NCBI RefSeq assembly: GCF_000091305.1
Contig: NC_013929.1
Location: 5,890,001-5,954,000, forward strand
Direction: 5' to 3'
Length of the DNA stretch: 64,000 nucleotides
DNA from: Streptomyces scabiei 87.22
GTDB lineage: Bacteria; Actinomycetota; Actinomycetes; Streptomycetales; Streptomycetaceae
Numbering within the stretch: position 1 is the first letter of the stretch; each line of letters opens with the position of its first letter. This document shows positions 35,142 to 43,757 of the stretch, piece by piece. Under the pieces are notes generated by a model. That model was not told where the DNA came from. It made no database searches and worked only from the letters and a program-made list of their open reading frames with translations. The position numbers and the translations under genes were made by a program.

Positions 35142-35172
35142 TTGCAACAGACTCGCAAGAAGGCTCTATCAT
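35142..35172 (+). promoter_or_regulatory. Nur-like box overlapping a promoter for the metal transporter
   Basis: TTGCAA-CAGAC-TCGCAA at 35142-35158 matches the Streptomyces Nur consensus tTGCaa-N5-ttGCAA with one mismatch. TATCAT at 35167-35172 is a good -10, and the left half-site overlaps the -35 position. A nickel-responsive Nur repressor would block transcription here. Confidence 0.6.
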
Positions 35173-35217
35173 CGTCAGGTTCGAGCCACCGCGGCTACCA
35201 GGAGAGCGAGCCTTCGT

Positions 35218-36291
35218 ATGCACGTGCCCGACGGATTCATCAACGCCCCCGTCTCGGTCGCCGCCGGAGTCGTCGCCGCCGGTGCGGTCGCCGTGAGCCT
35301 GCGTGGTGCCCGCCGAGAACTGGACGAGAGGGCGGCGCCGCTCGCCGGACTCGTCGCCGCGTTCATCTTCGCGGTGCAGATGCTGAACTTCCCGGTCGCG
35401 GCCGGGACCAGCGGGCATCTGCTCGGTGGCGCCCTGGCCGCGATACTCGTGGGCCCCTACACCGGGGTCCTGTGCGTGTCCGTGGTGCTCCTGATGCAGG
35501 GCATCCTCTTCGCCGACGGCGGCCTCACCGCCCTCGGCGTGAACATCGACGTCATGGCGGTCGTCACGTCCGTCGTCGCCTACGCCGTCTTCCGCGGGCT
35601 GGTCAGGGTCCTCCCCCGCAAGCGCCGCTCGGTCACCGTCTCCGCCTTCGTCGCCGCCCTGGTCTCCGTGCCCGCCGCGGCCGCCGCCTTCACGCTCGTC
35701 TACGCGGTCGGCGGCACCACGGACGTACCGATCGGCTCGGTCCTCACCGCCATGGTCGGCGTCCACGTCCTCATCGGCATCGGCGAGGCCGCGATCACCG
35801 CCGCCACGGTCGGCGCCGTCATCGCCGTACGCCCGGACCTCGTGTACGGCGCCCGCGGCCTGGCCGCCCCGCTCAAGCTGCGGGTCGACGGCGAACTGGT
35901 CGACGCCCCCGCCGCCGGGCCGGCGGCGGGGGGCCCGCCCGCTCCCGTCGCCGCCCGCTCCCCACGCAAGGTCCTCCTCGCCGGCCTCGGCGCCTCCCTC
36001 CTCCTCGCCGGTGTCGTCAGCTTCTACGCGTCGGCCAGCCCCGACGGGCTGGAGAAGGTCGCCGCCGACAAGGGCATCGACGCCAAGGCCGAGGACCACG
36101 CCGCCGCCGGCTCCCCGCTCGCCGACTACGGCGTCGAGGGCCTCGACAACGCCCGGCTCGCCGGCGGTCTCGCGGGCGTGATCGGAGTCGGTGTCACCGT
36201 CGTCGCCGGCACGGGCGTCTTCTGGGCCGTACGCAGGCGGCGCGCCGGCGAGGACGTGTCCCCCTCCGCCGTCCCCGGAAACGTCGGCTGA
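35218..36291 (+). CDS. ECF transporter S component, CbiM/NikM fused to PDGLE (NikN-like) domain
   Basis: The membrane substrate-binding component of an energy-coupling-factor importer for Ni2+ or Co2+. The N-terminus MHVPDGF is the invariant metal-chelating start of CbiM/NikM, with His2 as ligand. About six membrane segments follow (FPVAAGTSGHLLGGALAAIL is the conserved second motif). After a linker near residue 225, a further membrane segment and the ASPDGLEKVAADKGI block form the PDGLE domain, equivalent to a fused CbiN/NikN. The Nur-like box upstream favours nickel. The start is fixed by MHVPDGF. cbiQ and cbiO follow. Confidence 0.9.
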   Translation: MHVPDGFINAPVSVAAGVVAAGAVAVSLRGARRELDERAAPLAGLVAAFIFAVQMLNFPVAAGTSGHLLGGALAAILVGPYTGVLCVSVVLLMQGILFADGGLTALGVNIDVMAVVTSVVAYAVFRGLVRVLPRKRRSVTVSAFVAALVSVPAAAAAFTLVYAVGGTTDVPIGSVLTAMVGVHVLIGIGEAAITAATVGAVIAVRPDLVYGARGLAAPLKLRVDGELVDAPAAGPAAGGPPAPVAARSPRKVLLAGLGASLLLAGVVSFYASASPDGLEKVAADKGIDAKAEDHAAAGSPLADYGVEGLDNARLAGGLAGVIGVGVTVVAGTGVFWAVRRRRAGEDVSPSAVPGNVG

Positions 36292-36292
36292 C

Positions 36293-37054
36293 ATGGGAGC
36301 CGGGCACGCCCACAAGCTGTACCGGCACGCGCACTCGCCCGTGCACGCGCTGCCGCCGCACACCAAACTCGCGGCCGTCTTCGCCTTCGTCGTCGTCGTG
36401 GTGTCGACGCCGCGGGAGGCCGTGTGGGCGTTCGGGCTGTACGCCGTGCTGCTGGGCGTGGTCGCGTACACGGCCCGGGTGCCCGCCGGGTTCCTGCTGC
36501 GGCGGCTGCTGATCGAGATCCCGTTCGTCGCGTTCGCCGTGCTCATGCCTTTCGTGGCGCAGGGCGAGCGCGTCGAGGTCCTCGGGATGTCGCTGAGCGT
36601 CAGTGGCCTGTGGGGTGCCTGGAACGTCCTCGCCAAGGGAACCCTCGGCGTCGCCGCCTCCGTTCTCCTCGCGTCCACCACCGAACTCCGCGACCTCCTC
36701 CTCGGACTCCAGCGGCTCAGGCTCCCGCCGCTCCTGGTCCAGATCGCGTCCTTCATGATCCGCTACGGGGACGTGATCACCGACGAGCTGCGGCGGATGC
36801 GGATCGCGCGCGAGTCACGCGGGTTCGAGGCGAGCGGCGTACGGCACTGGGGGGTCCTCGCCAAGACGGCCGGGGCGCTGTTCATCCGCTCCTACGAGCG
36901 CGGTGAGCGGGTCCATCTGGCCATGATCAGCCGGGGGTACGCGGGAACCATGCCCGTGATCGACGAGGTGACCGCGTCCCGGGCCCAGTGGTCCTACGCG
37001 TTCGCCCTCCCGGTCGCCGCGCTCGTGGTGTGTCTGCTGGGATGGAGCCTGTGA
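36293..37054 (+). CDS. ECF transporter T component CbiQ/NikQ
   Basis: A 253-residue membrane coupling protein of the metal importer. It has five or more hydrophobic segments and the T-component coupling motifs that contact the ATPase: MRIARESRGFEAS and LAMISRGYAGTMP (both of Ala-Arg-Gly type). It starts 2 nt after the nikMN stop and ends overlapping the ATPase start (GTGA). Its N-terminal HAHKLYRHAHSPVH stretch is rich in histidine and could hold metal. Confidence 0.92.
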   Translation: MGAGHAHKLYRHAHSPVHALPPHTKLAAVFAFVVVVVSTPREAVWAFGLYAVLLGVVAYTARVPAGFLLRRLLIEIPFVAFAVLMPFVAQGERVEVLGMSLSVSGLWGAWNVLAKGTLGVAASVLLASTTELRDLLLGLQRLRLPPLLVQIASFMIRYGDVITDELRRMRIARESRGFEASGVRHWGVLAKTAGALFIRSYERGERVHLAMISRGYAGTMPVIDEVTASRAQWSYAFALPVAALVVCLLGWSL

Positions 37055-37824
37055 CCGTGTCCGAGAACCCCGTGCCCCCGTCCCCGTCCCTCGAAGTCGC
37101 CGGGCTCGCCTTCGCCTACCCGGACGGCCATCAGGCCCTCTTCGGCGTCGACTTCACCGTCCGCCGGGGCGAGCGGGTCGCGCTGCTCGGGCCGAACGGG
37201 GCCGGCAAGACCACGCTCGTCCTGCACCTCAACGGCATCCTCACCGGGGGCGCGGGCACGGTGACCGTCGCCGGGATGCCCGTCGGCAAGCGGCACATGG
37301 CGGAGATCCGGCGGAAGGTCGGCATCGTCTTCCAGGACCCGGACGACCAGCTGTTCATGCCGACCGTCCGGGAGGACGTGGCCTTCGGGCCGGCGGCGGC
37401 GGGGATGGCGGGACCCGAGCTGGAGGCGCGGGTGGACCGGGCCCTGGCCCAGGTCGGCATGGCGGAGTTCAAGGAACGGCCGCCGCACCACCTCTCGTTC
37501 GGGCAGCGGCGGCGGGTGGCCGTCGCCACCGTCCTCGCCATGGAGCCGGAGATCCTCGTCCTCGACGAGCCGTCCTCCAACCTCGATCCGGCGTCGCGCC
37601 GAGAACTCGCGGACATCCTGCGGGCGTTGGACGTCACCGTCCTCATGGTCACGCACGACCTGCCGTACGCGCTCGAACTGTGCCCGCGTTCGCTGATCCT
37701 CAGCGAGGGGGTGATCGCGGCGGACGGGGCGACGGGCGAACTCCTCGTCGACGACGCCCTGATGCGGGCCCACCGCCTTGAACTGCCGTTCGGCTTCGAT
37801 CCCCGGTCGGTGCGGCTGGGGTAG
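37051..37824 (+). CDS. ECF transporter ATPase CbiO/NikO
   Basis: The ABC ATPase that powers the nickel/cobalt importer. It has Walker A GPNGAGKTT, Q-loop GIVFQDPDDQLFMPT (the DPDDQ form typical of CbiO), signature LSFGQRRRVAVA, Walker B ILVLDEPSS and the switch histidine in VTHDLPYAL. The GTG at 37051 overlaps the CbiQ stop; GTG 37057 has a better-spaced GGAG and is an alternative. The product is 257 residues. A long inverted repeat lies just after the stop. Confidence 0.92.
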   Translation: MTVSENPVPPSPSLEVAGLAFAYPDGHQALFGVDFTVRRGERVALLGPNGAGKTTLVLHLNGILTGGAGTVTVAGMPVGKRHMAEIRRKVGIVFQDPDDQLFMPTVREDVAFGPAAAGMAGPELEARVDRALAQVGMAEFKERPPHHLSFGQRRRVAVATVLAMEPEILVLDEPSSNLDPASRRELADILRALDVTVLMVTHDLPYALELCPRSLILSEGVIAADGATGELLVDDALMRAHRLELPFGFDPRSVRLG

Positions 37825-37833
37825 GGGCGGGGT

Positions 37834-38071
37834 GGGTGCGTTGTCGGGTGCGGGTCCGGTGGGGCTTCTCGCGCAGTTCCCCGCGCCCCTGAAAAGCCGG
37901 GGCTGCGCCCCAAGCTTTTCAGGCCCGCGGGGCCTTGGCTTTCAGGCCCGCGGGGCCTTGGCTTTCAGTCCTGCGGGACCGTCGCTTTTCAGGCCCGCAG
38001 GGCCTGGGCTTCCAGGGGCGCGGGGAACTGCGCGACCAGCCCCCACCGGACCCGCACCCGACAACGCACCC
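37834..38071. repeat. large inverted-repeat element with four internal 23-bp direct repeats
   Basis: Arms 37834-37890 and 38013-38071 are nearly perfect reverse complements over about 58 bp; the inner arm contains GCGCAGTTCCCCGCGCCCCT, a sequence found many times in Streptomyces intergenic DNA. The loop holds four copies (37917-37940, 37941-37963, 37964-37986, 37987-38010) of TTCAGGCCCGCGGGGCCTTG-type units, each itself near-palindromic. It lies between nikO and ohrR. Confidence 0.85.
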
Positions 38072-38135
38072 CCGGCGCCCCCTCAGCGCCCCCACCCCCG
38101 GACCCTCCGCTCCACAATGCCCCGCATCCGCGACA

Positions 38136-38609
38136 ATGACCCCCGTGACCAACGAAGCGGATGCGCAACCGCACGGATCGCTGCTCCTCGACGAGCAACT
38201 CTGTTTCGCGCTGTACGCGGCCCAGCGTGCCGTGACCGCCGCCTACCGCCCGCTGCTCGACGAACTCGGCCTCACCTACCCGCAGTACCTGGTCATGCTC
38301 TCCCTCTGGGAGCACGGCGAGACCACCGTCAAGGAACTGACGGCCGCCCTGCGGCTCGACTACGGCACGGTCTCCCCGCTGCTCAAGCGGCTGGAGTCGG
38401 CCGGACTGCTGCGCCGCGAGCGCTCGCTGCGGGACGAGCGGTCGGTGCGGATCGCGCTCACCGGCCGTGGTGAACAGTTGCGCGACCGGGCGGCCGCCGT
38501 CCCCGCCACCCTCGCCGCCGCCACCGGGCTGCAGGGCCCCGAGGTCGCCCGGCTGCGCGAGGAGCTGTGGCAGGTGACGGCCCGCGCGACGAAGGCGGCG
38601 GGCCGCTGA
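38136..38609 (+). CDS. ohrR: MarR/OhrR family organic-peroxide sensor
   Basis: A 157-residue MarR-type repressor. It has DEQLCFALYAAQRAVTAAYR at the N-terminus, containing the conserved reactive Cys of OhrR, YPQYLVMLSLWEHGETTVKE, and the winged helix LDYGTVSPLLKRLESAGLLR-RERSLRDERSVRI. OhrR is oxidised by organic hydroperoxides and releases ohr, which follows 152 bp downstream on the same strand. No ribosome site precedes ATG 38136; GTG 38145, 7 nt after GACAAT, would fit a leaderless start. Confidence 0.88.
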   Translation: MTPVTNEADAQPHGSLLLDEQLCFALYAAQRAVTAAYRPLLDELGLTYPQYLVMLSLWEHGETTVKELTAALRLDYGTVSPLLKRLESAGLLRRERSLRDERSVRIALTGRGEQLRDRAAAVPATLAAATGLQGPEVARLREELWQVTARATKAAGR

Positions 38610-38638
38610 GCATCGGCGCCCTGGGGCCGGTGACCTTT

Positions 38639-38712
38639 GTTACCCACGGTTACTACCCCCTGGTAACCGCCACGCCCTACCGACCGGTACCTTGTGCACG
38701 ATGTATTCGTGC
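38639..38712. promoter_or_regulatory. inverted repeats between ohrR and ohr, candidate OhrR operators
   Basis: GGTTAC (38648-38653) and GTAACC (38663-38668) form an inverted repeat, with an additional GTTACC half-site at 38639. A second repeat GCACGA-TGTAT-TCGTGC lies at 38696-38712. Both sit upstream of ohr, as expected for OhrR control. Confidence 0.45.
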
Positions 38713-38761
38713 GCGCCTGTCCTGGGGAGGCCACGCGCTCGTCCTGGGGGAGGCCAAGGAA

Positions 38762-39232
38762 GTGACTGACCACGCCGCGGTGGAGACCGGTGCGGACGGC
38801 CGTCCGGACACGCGTCCGACGAAGATCATGTACGTCGCCGAGGCCACCGCGCACGGCGGCCGGAGCGGGTACATCACCAGCCAGGACGGCCAGATCGACC
38901 TCAAGGTCGCGATGCCGCCGGCCATGGGCGGCGACGGCGACGGCACCAACCCCGAGCAGCTGTTCGCGGCCGGGTACAGCTCCTGCTTCCACAACGCGCT
39001 GGTCCTCGTCGGCCGACGCGCGGGCTACGACCTGACCGGCTCCACCGTCGCCGCGAAGGTCGGCATCGGCCCCAACAAGCAGCGCGGCTACGGCCTCGCC
39101 GTCGCCCTCAGCGTCTCCCTCCCGGTCATCGACCAGGGGATCGCGGCCAAGCTCGTCGACGCCGCCCACCAGGTCTGCCCGTACTCGAACGCCACCCGCG
39201 ACAACATCGAGGTCACCATCCTGCTGGGCTGA
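38762..39232 (+). CDS. ohr: organic hydroperoxide resistance protein Ohr
   Basis: A thiol peroxidase that reduces organic and lipid hydroperoxides. The 156-residue OsmC/Ohr-fold protein has both catalytic cysteines in YSSCFHNALVLVG and HQVCPYSNATRDNIEV, and the active-site Arg region in GGRSGYITSQDGQIDLKV. The GTG at 38762 has GGGAGG 8 nt upstream. The family core starts at IMYVAEATAHGG, so the first 22 residues are a short leader. Confidence 0.93.
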   Translation: MTDHAAVETGADGRPDTRPTKIMYVAEATAHGGRSGYITSQDGQIDLKVAMPPAMGGDGDGTNPEQLFAAGYSSCFHNALVLVGRRAGYDLTGSTVAAKVGIGPNKQRGYGLAVALSVSLPVIDQGIAAKLVDAAHQVCPYSNATRDNIEVTILLG

Positions 39233-39398
39233 GCGCGGCGGAGCGGCGGGGGAGGCCCCGCAGGAGGCCCCGGACGGCAGGAATCGAGCACCGTGCCTGT
39301 ACGTTGCATCCGTCGTCGCGGCGAGCGGTCGTGGCGGGCGGTGGGGGCACGCGGTCGAGGAGCGTGGCCGCGGCGGGCGAACGGACAGGAGCACCGGT

Positions 39399-40577
39399 GT
39401 GGACGTGAACGGTACGGTCGCCGGGGGCTTCGAACCGGTCAGGACAGCGTTCGTACGCAACTTCGAGGCGCTCGGCGAGCGGGGCGCGGCGGTCGTCGTG
39501 TACCTCCACGGGCGCAAGGTCGTCGACCTGTGGGCCGGCACCCGTGACATCGACGGCGACGAACCCTGGCGGCACGGCACCGCCCAGATCATGCGCTCGG
39601 CGACGAAGGGGGTCGCCGCCGCGGTGGCACTGATGCTGGCCGAGCGCGGGGAACTGGACCTCGACGCGCCGGTGGGCCGCTACTGGCCGGAGTTCAAGGC
39701 GCACGGCAAGGACCGCACGCTGGTGCGGCACGTGCTCGGCCACCGGGCCGGGCTCCCCGTCCTGGACCGTCCCCTCACCCCCGCCGAGTCCCTCGACCCG
39801 CGCCGGGGACCGGCGGCGGTGGCCGCGCAGGCCCCCGCCTGGGAGCCCGGCACCGACCACGGGTACCACCCGCTGACGTACGGCTGGATGCTCGACGAAC
39901 TGGTCCGGCGCGTGACCGGGCGGGGTACGGGCGAGTGGATCGCCTCCGACATCGCCGCCCCGCTGGGCCTGGACGACGACCTGTGGCTGGGTCTGCCGGA
40001 CGCGGTGGCGGCGGCGGGCCGCGTCGGCCGCGCGGGCCGTCTGGAGTCGGCGCCCGAGCCCACGGGCGGCCTCCGGGTGCGCGCCAGGCGGACGGTCACC
40101 GAGGCGTACGACGACCCGGACTCCCTCACCCGCCGGGCCTTCGCCGCGATCACCCCGTTCCCGGACCAGAACGACCCGGCGTACCGCGCGTCCGCCCTCC
40201 CCGCGACCAACGGCATCGCCACGGCGGACGGCCTGGCCCGCTTCTACGCGGCGCTCCTCGGCGAGGTCGACGGCGTACGGCTGTTCGGCCCGGCGACGCT
40301 GGAGGCGGCCCGCGCCGAGGAATCCGCCGGCCCCGACCGCGTCCTCGTCATCAACACGCGCTTCGGCCTCGGCTACATGCTCCACGGCACCGCGTCCCCG
40401 CTGCTCGGGCCGGGCTCCTTCGGCCACCCCGGCCGGGGCGGCCCCCTGGGCTTCGCCGACCCGGAGAGCGGCATCGCCTTCGGCTACGTCACCAACGGCT
40501 ACCGCAAGACGGTGACGGCGGACCCCCGGGCGCAGGCGCTGGTCAGGGCGGTGCGCCAAGCCCTGGCGCAGGGCTGA
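39399..40577 (+). CDS. serine hydrolase, beta-lactamase/esterase (class C fold)
   Basis: A 392-residue protein of the class C beta-lactamase/EstB-like family. The catalytic S-x-x-K is in MRSATKGVAAAVAL, the Tyr equivalent in YHPLTYGWMLDEL, and a late FGHPGRGG replaces the KTG box. No signal peptide is visible, so it is probably cytosolic and an esterase or D-peptidase rather than a true beta-lactamase. AGGAG lies 7 nt before the GTG start. Confidence 0.88.
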   Translation: MDVNGTVAGGFEPVRTAFVRNFEALGERGAAVVVYLHGRKVVDLWAGTRDIDGDEPWRHGTAQIMRSATKGVAAAVALMLAERGELDLDAPVGRYWPEFKAHGKDRTLVRHVLGHRAGLPVLDRPLTPAESLDPRRGPAAVAAQAPAWEPGTDHGYHPLTYGWMLDELVRRVTGRGTGEWIASDIAAPLGLDDDLWLGLPDAVAAAGRVGRAGRLESAPEPTGGLRVRARRTVTEAYDDPDSLTRRAFAAITPFPDQNDPAYRASALPATNGIATADGLARFYAALLGEVDGVRLFGPATLEAARAEESAGPDRVLVINTRFGLGYMLHGTASPLLGPGSFGHPGRGGPLGFADPESGIAFGYVTNGYRKTVTADPRAQALVRAVRQALAQG

Positions 40578-40833
40578 CCAGGGCCGCGCGATCCGCCGCG
40601 GAGGGGCCGTCACGGGTGAGCGGCCGGACCGGCCCAGGGCTCCCCCGCTGGTGTCCTGGCCCGGTCCCGGTTGTTCCGGACGGCCGCACTCCGCGGCGGC
40701 GATCACCAGGATGCGCGGAAAAACCACCCGTGTCGTTGGCTGACGGTCCACTGTCACTTGGCAACGCGTCCACTGTTCGCCACCGGCCGGGGCGGGGCGA
40801 TGCGGCAGGGCCGTCCGCGATCCTTCTTGCCCG

Positions 40834-41109
40834 TCAGAGAGCTATCGGATGGGACGTCCGCCCCGATGCCGAGTCGATCTCGTCGTGGGCCTTGGTGAGG
40901 AGCTTCATGGCCAGCTCGTTCAAGGCCCGCGCACCGGCGATCTCCTCACCGACCCGCGGCTGCGAGGCGTCGGTGCGGTGACGGCTGGCGTAGCCGTTCG
41001 CACGTACTTCCTGCCCGTCGGGGAGCCGTACGAGCGCCGCCGCCCGGGTGCGCTGGTCGTCCTCCTGGAACTCCAGCTCGACGTGCCATCCGACCGTGGA
41101 CTTCATCAT
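40834..41109 (-). CDS. DUF1876 domain protein
   Basis: A 91-residue dsRBD-like small protein (DUF1876): STVGWHVELEFQEDDQRTRA, AAALVRLPDGQEVRANGYAS and LAMKLLTKAHDEID. The family is almost confined to actinobacteria and has no assigned role. The ATG at 41109 has GGAGG 8 nt upstream; ATG 41106 directly follows. Confidence 0.8.
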   Translation of the reverse strand: MMKSTVGWHVELEFQEDDQRTRAAALVRLPDGQEVRANGYASRHRTDASQPRVGEEIAGARALNELAMKLLTKAHDEIDSASGRTSHPIAL

Positions 41110-41308
41110 GACGATCACCTCCAGAACCACTCCCTCCAGAGTGCGCCTCCCCACCCACACCCGCACGACCGGCCCACCGCCCTCGGGCCCGCCGCCCGTC
41201 TACCGGCCCGTAGCATCGGCCCGCTCCTCCCGCTCCTCCCGCTCGTCGCGCCCGTGTTGTCAGAGCCGACCCCTACGGTGGGCCCGACATCGCGAAGGAG
41301 GAACTGCC

Positions 41309-41893
41309 ATGGGATTCTCGGGGTACCTGATCTTTGCCCGGAGCCCCCGCCCTCTGCCGGAGGCTCCCGTGTTCGACAGCCTCGACGAGGAGCTCAGGGC
41401 GACCATGCGCTCGTGGGAGTCACGGCCGGGCGGCTGGCAGACACTCCAGACCGATTCCGATATCTGGAGTGCGGCCAACCTTCCCGCCCTGGTCGAGTGG
41501 AGCGGGGCGCCGGCCTGCGTCGCCGAGATCTCCGACAGCTCTCTCGCTCTCGTGTCCGGTATGGACACCACCGGAAGGAGCTGGCAGGCGTGGCTCAACC
41601 CGGGCATCGCGGCCGGTCTTCTGGCCGAGGAACCCGAAGACCTCGAAGACCAACTCCTTTGGCTGGACACGCCGGAGTTCCACGAAGCCGTCAGGAACAA
41701 GCGCGCGGAGCTCGACGCGGAGATACCTGCCGACGCTGAACGCGCCGTGGCGTGGGCCGCGGCCGCCGGCGTCCAGGTCACACCACGATCAGCCGTCATC
41801 GAAGAACTGCTCCGCTCACATGCACCCCACGTAGAAGACCTGTTCAGCACACTGCTGGACCAGTTGGGCTTTCCCCCGGGGCGCGATCAATAG
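41309..41893 (+). CDS. conserved hypothetical protein
   Basis: A 194-residue soluble acidic protein. It begins MGFSGYLIFARSPRPLPEAP, followed by a tryptophan-rich stretch (MRSWESRPGGWQTLQTDSDI) and a helical C-terminus. GGAGG lies 7 nt before the ATG, so expression is well supported. I do not recognise a catalytic motif. Its last 7 bp overlap the converging lipoprotein gene. Confidence 0.78.
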   Translation: MGFSGYLIFARSPRPLPEAPVFDSLDEELRATMRSWESRPGGWQTLQTDSDIWSAANLPALVEWSGAPACVAEISDSSLALVSGMDTTGRSWQAWLNPGIAAGLLAEEPEDLEDQLLWLDTPEFHEAVRNKRAELDAEIPADAERAVAWAAAAGVQVTPRSAVIEELLRSHAPHVEDLFSTLLDQLGFPPGRDQ

Positions 41894-42360
41894 GCCTTGG
41901 TGCGGTCGAACTCCGTGATGTTCAGCTTCACGTCGGCGCCGGTGATTACCGTCGGCGATTCGCCCGTAGCGGTCTGACCTGGTTGGACGTCGGTGACGAA
42001 CTCGGTCGAGTTGGCCACGCGCTTGCCGCTGGAGTCGATCGCCTCCCAGTCCCAGGAGTAGTTGGACTTCTCCGAACTATTGTTCTTGATCGTCCACGTC
42101 ACCCAGACATTCGTGATGCCGGCCTGAGAGCGGTCATCGATCGTGAAGCTGGCCAAGTCGCTGCGCTCGTCGGTTTCCGGCTCCTCCCGGCCGCCTTGGG
42201 GCGACTCTCTTTGCTCGACTGCCTGCTCCTCGGTCTTCTCCGGCTCGGAGGGGGCAGGACTCGAACTGTCTTCCTTGTCGGTGCCGCAACTTGCCAGCGT
42301 CGCACCGCTGACCGCCATGAACGCCGCCACGAACGTTGCAGTGATGAGTCTGCGTCGCAT
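41887..42360 (-). CDS. putative lipoprotein
   Basis: A 157-residue exported protein with a signal peptide (RRRLITATFVAAFMAVSGAT) and lipobox LASC. A Glu/Pro/Ser-rich linker (about residues 30-65) is followed by a beta-rich domain of the FxLYD/DUF4352 type (NVWVTWTIKNNSSEKSNYSW, VTDVQPGQTATGESP). Such domains occur in surface lipoproteins without known enzymatic activity. Confidence 0.8.
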   Translation of the reverse strand: MRRRLITATFVAAFMAVSGATLASCGTDKEDSSSPAPSEPEKTEEQAVEQRESPQGGREEPETDERSDLASFTIDDRSQAGITNVWVTWTIKNNSSEKSNYSWDWEAIDSSGKRVANSTEFVTDVQPGQTATGESPTVITGADVKLNITEFDRTKAY

Positions 42361-42841
42361 GGTCGTGCTCCCTTGTCGGACCTAAAACGTTGGTACACCC
42401 GATCGGTCGACGCGGCATTTCGGGAACCTGCTCAGGTACCTCTCGCACCGTGAGTGTGGGGGCTGACCTGTTCGCCGTTCGACAGCTTGCTCCCACAGCT
42501 CATGACGCTGCCTCGTCGCAGAGGCATTGCAAGTCCTTGCGTGCGACCGCGTGGTGCTTGGTGGGGCTGGTCGAATTCGATGGCGGCGAAGATAAGTCCC
42601 TGACAGCCGCCGGTCCAACGGAACGGCCAATGGACGCTATTGGCCAAGAAGAGGCGGCAATTGCTCTTATGCGGGCTTCAGTCCGCGCAGGTCAAACCTG
42701 TCGTTCTCCCGGCCGGATCAACCGCAGAGCCAACGGCAGTCGAGGTGACCCGTACGGTTACGACAAATGCGGAAAACGTGCACGTCGCCCGTTCAGCCCA
42801 CACGATGGGTACCTCAGCACGTATGCCCGAGCGAGGTGGCC
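42361..42841. other. 481-bp non-coding gap
   Basis: It separates two divergent exported-protein genes. Open frames across it have atypical codon use for this genome, so I see no gene. One small hairpin is present: GGCCAAT at 42625-42631 and ATTGGCC at 42639-42645, with a 7-nt loop. Confidence 0.5.
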
Positions 42842-43384
42842 ATGAGCACCGAGTACCCGTCGCCACCACCGGACGCCCCGACCGAATCTCCGTCGCCGCC
42901 AGCTCCCAGGCGGCTCCCTCTCCTGTTTGCCGCGCTCGCGGGCGTCGTTGTCGGAGGCGGTGCCGTGGGCGCGGTGTGGGGGTTCACCGGCGGTGAGGAA
43001 ACCAGCGGTAGCTCAGAGAGTGTCAGCAGTAAGCCGCTGGCTGCCGAGACCGAGACCGAGCCCGTCACCTTCACTCTCACCGGAAGCTTCGAACTCACCG
43101 AGGGCGCGGTCGGCGACGGCCTGGGCGGGTGCGAAGGCAGCGGCGGGTACGAGGACATCTCTGAAGGTACGGCCGTCACCGTGTACGACGCAGCGGGCAC
43201 GGTCGTCGCCACCGGTCAGCTCGGGGACTCGACACTGAGCTCCGGGACATGCACGTTCGACGTGGCTGTCGAGAGCGTCCCCAGGGGTGAGGACTTCTAC
43301 AAAGTGGAGATCTCTCACCGGGGGACAGTGCAGTTGTCGGCTGATGAGGCCGAAGCCGGTCAGTTCGGTGCCTCGTTGGGATGA
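42842..43384 (+). CDS. membrane-anchored exported protein, hypothetical
   Basis: A 180-residue protein with a Pro/Ser-rich cytoplasmic head, one membrane segment (LPLLFAALAGVVVGGGAVGA) and an outside beta-rich domain (VTFTLTGSFELTEGAVGDGL, SGTCTFDVAVESVPRGEDFY). Two cysteines in the outer domain (GGCEG and SGTCTF) could form a disulfide. GAGG lies 7 nt before the ATG. Function unknown. Confidence 0.78.
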   Translation: MSTEYPSPPPDAPTESPSPPAPRRLPLLFAALAGVVVGGGAVGAVWGFTGGEETSGSSESVSSKPLAAETETEPVTFTLTGSFELTEGAVGDGLGGCEGSGGYEDISEGTAVTVYDAAGTVVATGQLGDSTLSSGTCTFDVAVESVPRGEDFYKVEISHRGTVQLSADEAEAGQFGASLG

Positions 43385-43615
43385 CCCTCGGCTCCGGCTG
43401 CGGCCACCGACTCGACGATCATTGCCGAGGCGTGAATCGCTGAAGAGCAGCCCCAGAGGCCCTTCGCTCTGCGGATCGACTACAGGTACTCCACAACCGC
43501 CGCATCACGAGGTTCAGCGGTGTCGGTGATCCGGTGGCATTCAGCCCCACCGACGACTGAGGTCCTGGATCTGAGCACCCTCGCCTCGGCCGGGTCCTGA
43601 CGAGTGCGTGCCTGG

Positions 43616-43737
43616 TTACCCCGCTCGCAGCATCAGCCCGATCCCCACCACCAGCAGACCCGCCGCCACGAGTCTCGGTGCTCCGAAGCGTTCCTTGAAG
43701 AACACCGCTCCGATGGCCGCGCCGACGATGATCGACG
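43616..43737 (-). pseudogene. 3' fragment of an EamA/DMT transporter gene cut by the integrated element
   Basis: The minus strand here encodes SSIIVGAAIGAVFFKERFGA, then PRLVAAGLLVVGIGLMLRAG and a TAA stop: the last membrane helices of a DMT/EamA permease. The rest of the gene lies 14.6 kb away at 58378-59105. Joining the two at the shared GACG core gives ...IAALRESS/IIVGAAIG... in frame and a 281-residue protein of normal family length. Confidence 0.9.
43734..43737. other. attL core (GACG)
   Basis: To the left is EamA coding sequence, to the right is element DNA. The same 4 bp occur at attR. Serine integrases need only a 2-bp identical crossover, so the true crossover lies within or at this tetranucleotide. 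Confidence 0.75.
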
Positions 43738-43751
43738 TCATATCCAGCTCA

Positions 43752-43757
43752 TACAGT
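43752..43757 (+). promoter_or_regulatory. -10 element of the integrase gene
   Basis: TACAGT lies 6 nt before the integrase ATG, implying leaderless transcription. In the excised circle the right-end TTGACT (58372-58377) would stand exactly 18 bp upstream, making a full promoter. In the integrated state the -35 position is ATGATC from the EamA gene. Confidence 0.7.

Noticed and set aside
34873..35217. Cobalamin riboswitch before the CbiM-like gene
   Set aside because: No B12-box-like sequence is present; the region holds an 11-bp tandem array and a Nur-like box.
42390..42845. 151-codon plus-strand frame in the gap before the exported protein
   Set aside because: Codon positions are atypical, there is no ribosome site, and it overlaps the start of a well-supported gene in another frame.
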